DNA from: Flavobacteriaceae bacterium
Lineage (GTDB): Bacteria; Bacteroidota; Bacteroidia; Flavobacteriales; Flavobacteriaceae
DNA length: 7,595 bases
Assembly: GCA_030613745.1 (NCBI GenBank)
Contig: JAUWLK010000126.1
Location: forward strand, 1-7,595
Direction: 5' to 3'
Shown here: positions 7,119 to 7,595 of the stretch, piece after piece
How the letters are laid out: each line of letters starts with the position of its first letter
How positions within the stretch are numbered: position 1 is the stretch's first letter
Translations under genes and position numbers: made by a program
Notes under the pieces: model-generated
What the model saw: the letters and a program-made list of their open reading frames with translations, nothing else
Told to the model about the DNA's origin: nothing
Database searches by the model: none

Positions 7119-7126
7119 TATCTTTA
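7119..7126 (+). promoter_or_regulatory. Possible -7 element of the M16 peptidase gene
   Basis: TATCTTTA matches the Bacteroidetes TAnnTTTG consensus except for the last base and ends 28 nt before the ATG at 7155. No TTG is present at the expected -33 distance. The 135-nt gap after the preceding gene makes an independent promoter plausible, but the motif itself is weak in such AT-rich DNA. Confidence 0.25.
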
Positions 7127-7154
7127 CTTAAAATAAACTAAAACCCCTTTAAAA

Positions 7155-7595
7155 ATGAAGAAACTAATAATATTATTGTTTGTTTTAGTATTAGTAATAC
7201 AAAAACAACAAGCACAAAATTTTGAGTTTAAAGCTGATGATATCAACATTTCTTATGAAAGATTTGTTTTACCAAATGGCTTAAAACTTTTGGTTCATGA
7301 AGATCATAAAGCTCCAATTGTTGCCGTAAACGTTTGGTATCATGTAGGTTCTAAAAATGAAAAACCAGGCAAAAGTGGTTTTGCTCATTTATTTGAGCAT
7401 TTGATGTTTAATGGAAGTGAAAATTTTAACGACGATTATTTTCAGGCCCTTGAAAGAATAGGAGGCACCGATGTTAATGGTACTACCAATTCTGACAGAA
7501 CAAACTATTTTCAAAATGTACCAACCTCTGCCTTAGATCAGGTTTTGTTTTTAGAATCGGATAGAATGGGTCATTTACTAGGAGTCATTGATCAG
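7155..7595 (+). CDS. M16 family zinc metallopeptidase, exported, 3' end beyond the window
   Basis: The visible 147 residues are the N-terminal part of an M16 (pitrilysin/processing peptidase-like) zinc peptidase. Residues 1-20 (MKKLIILLFVLVLVIQKQQA) form a signal peptide with a basic start and a hydrophobic core, with likely cleavage before QNF, so it should act in the periplasm or at the outer membrane. The mature part begins with YERFVLPNGLKLLVHEDHKAP (34-54) and VNVWYHVGSKNE (58-69). The inverted zinc motif HxxEH is HLFEH (78-82): His78 and His82 bind zinc and Glu81 is the catalytic base. The third ligand, a Glu about 75 residues further on, falls just past the edge. GGTDVNGTTNSDRTNYFQNVP (103-123) is also typical. 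M16 proteins in this phylum run to 400-900 residues, so most of the gene is missing. Whether a paired inactive subunit follows cannot be seen. Confidence 0.92.
   Translation, partial: MKKLIILLFVLVLVIQKQQAQNFEFKADDINISYERFVLPNGLKLLVHEDHKAPIVAVNVWYHVGSKNEKPGKSGFAHLFEHLMFNGSENFNDDYFQALERIGGTDVNGTTNSDRTNYFQNVPTSALDQVLFLESDRMGHLLGVIDQ

Overview
This AT-rich window looks like chromosomal DNA from a Bacteroidetes bacterium, most likely one of the Flavobacteriia. The evidence is the low GC content, the weak Shine-Dalgarno signals, and proteins that read like the Bacteroidetes versions of their families: a topoisomerase III with a GDAGQEGE Toprim motif, a ~600-residue acyl-CoA dehydrogenase, and a 158-residue conserved hypothetical. 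The genus cannot be fixed from the sequence alone.

The left half (1-3974) is a leftward run of three genes. Read in the direction of transcription they are a type IA DNA topoisomerase III (topB-like), an RluE-type 23S rRNA pseudouridine synthase without an S4 domain, and a GT4-type glycosyltransferase whose C-terminus lies beyond the left edge. The topB-rluE gap is 71 nt and the rluE-glycosyltransferase gap is 9 nt, so at least the last two are probably co-transcribed. No common pathway is apparent.

The divergent intergenic region (3975-4403) is the longest gene-free stretch. It carries a weak topB promoter candidate and a roughly 228-bp element bounded by imperfect inverted repeats, with a perfect 11-bp stem-loop inside. 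This looks like a small non-autonomous mobile element or dispersed repeat.

The right half (4404-7595) is transcribed rightward. It holds a 78-residue single-repeat DUF1456 (YehS-like) protein, then a large FAD-dependent acyl-CoA dehydrogenase followed after only 2 nt by a basic, probably helical protein of unknown function. The last gene is the 5' part of an exported M16 zinc peptidase, which runs off the right edge.

Most of the window is ordinary housekeeping and metabolic sequence, and no defence system, CRISPR array, phage or new multigene system is visible. The observations most worth checking are a perfect 20-bp GC-rich palindrome inside the topB reading frame, the MITE-like element upstream of topB, the altered Toprim acidic motif of the topoisomerase, and the two-gene acyl-CoA dehydrogenase/unknown-protein unit.
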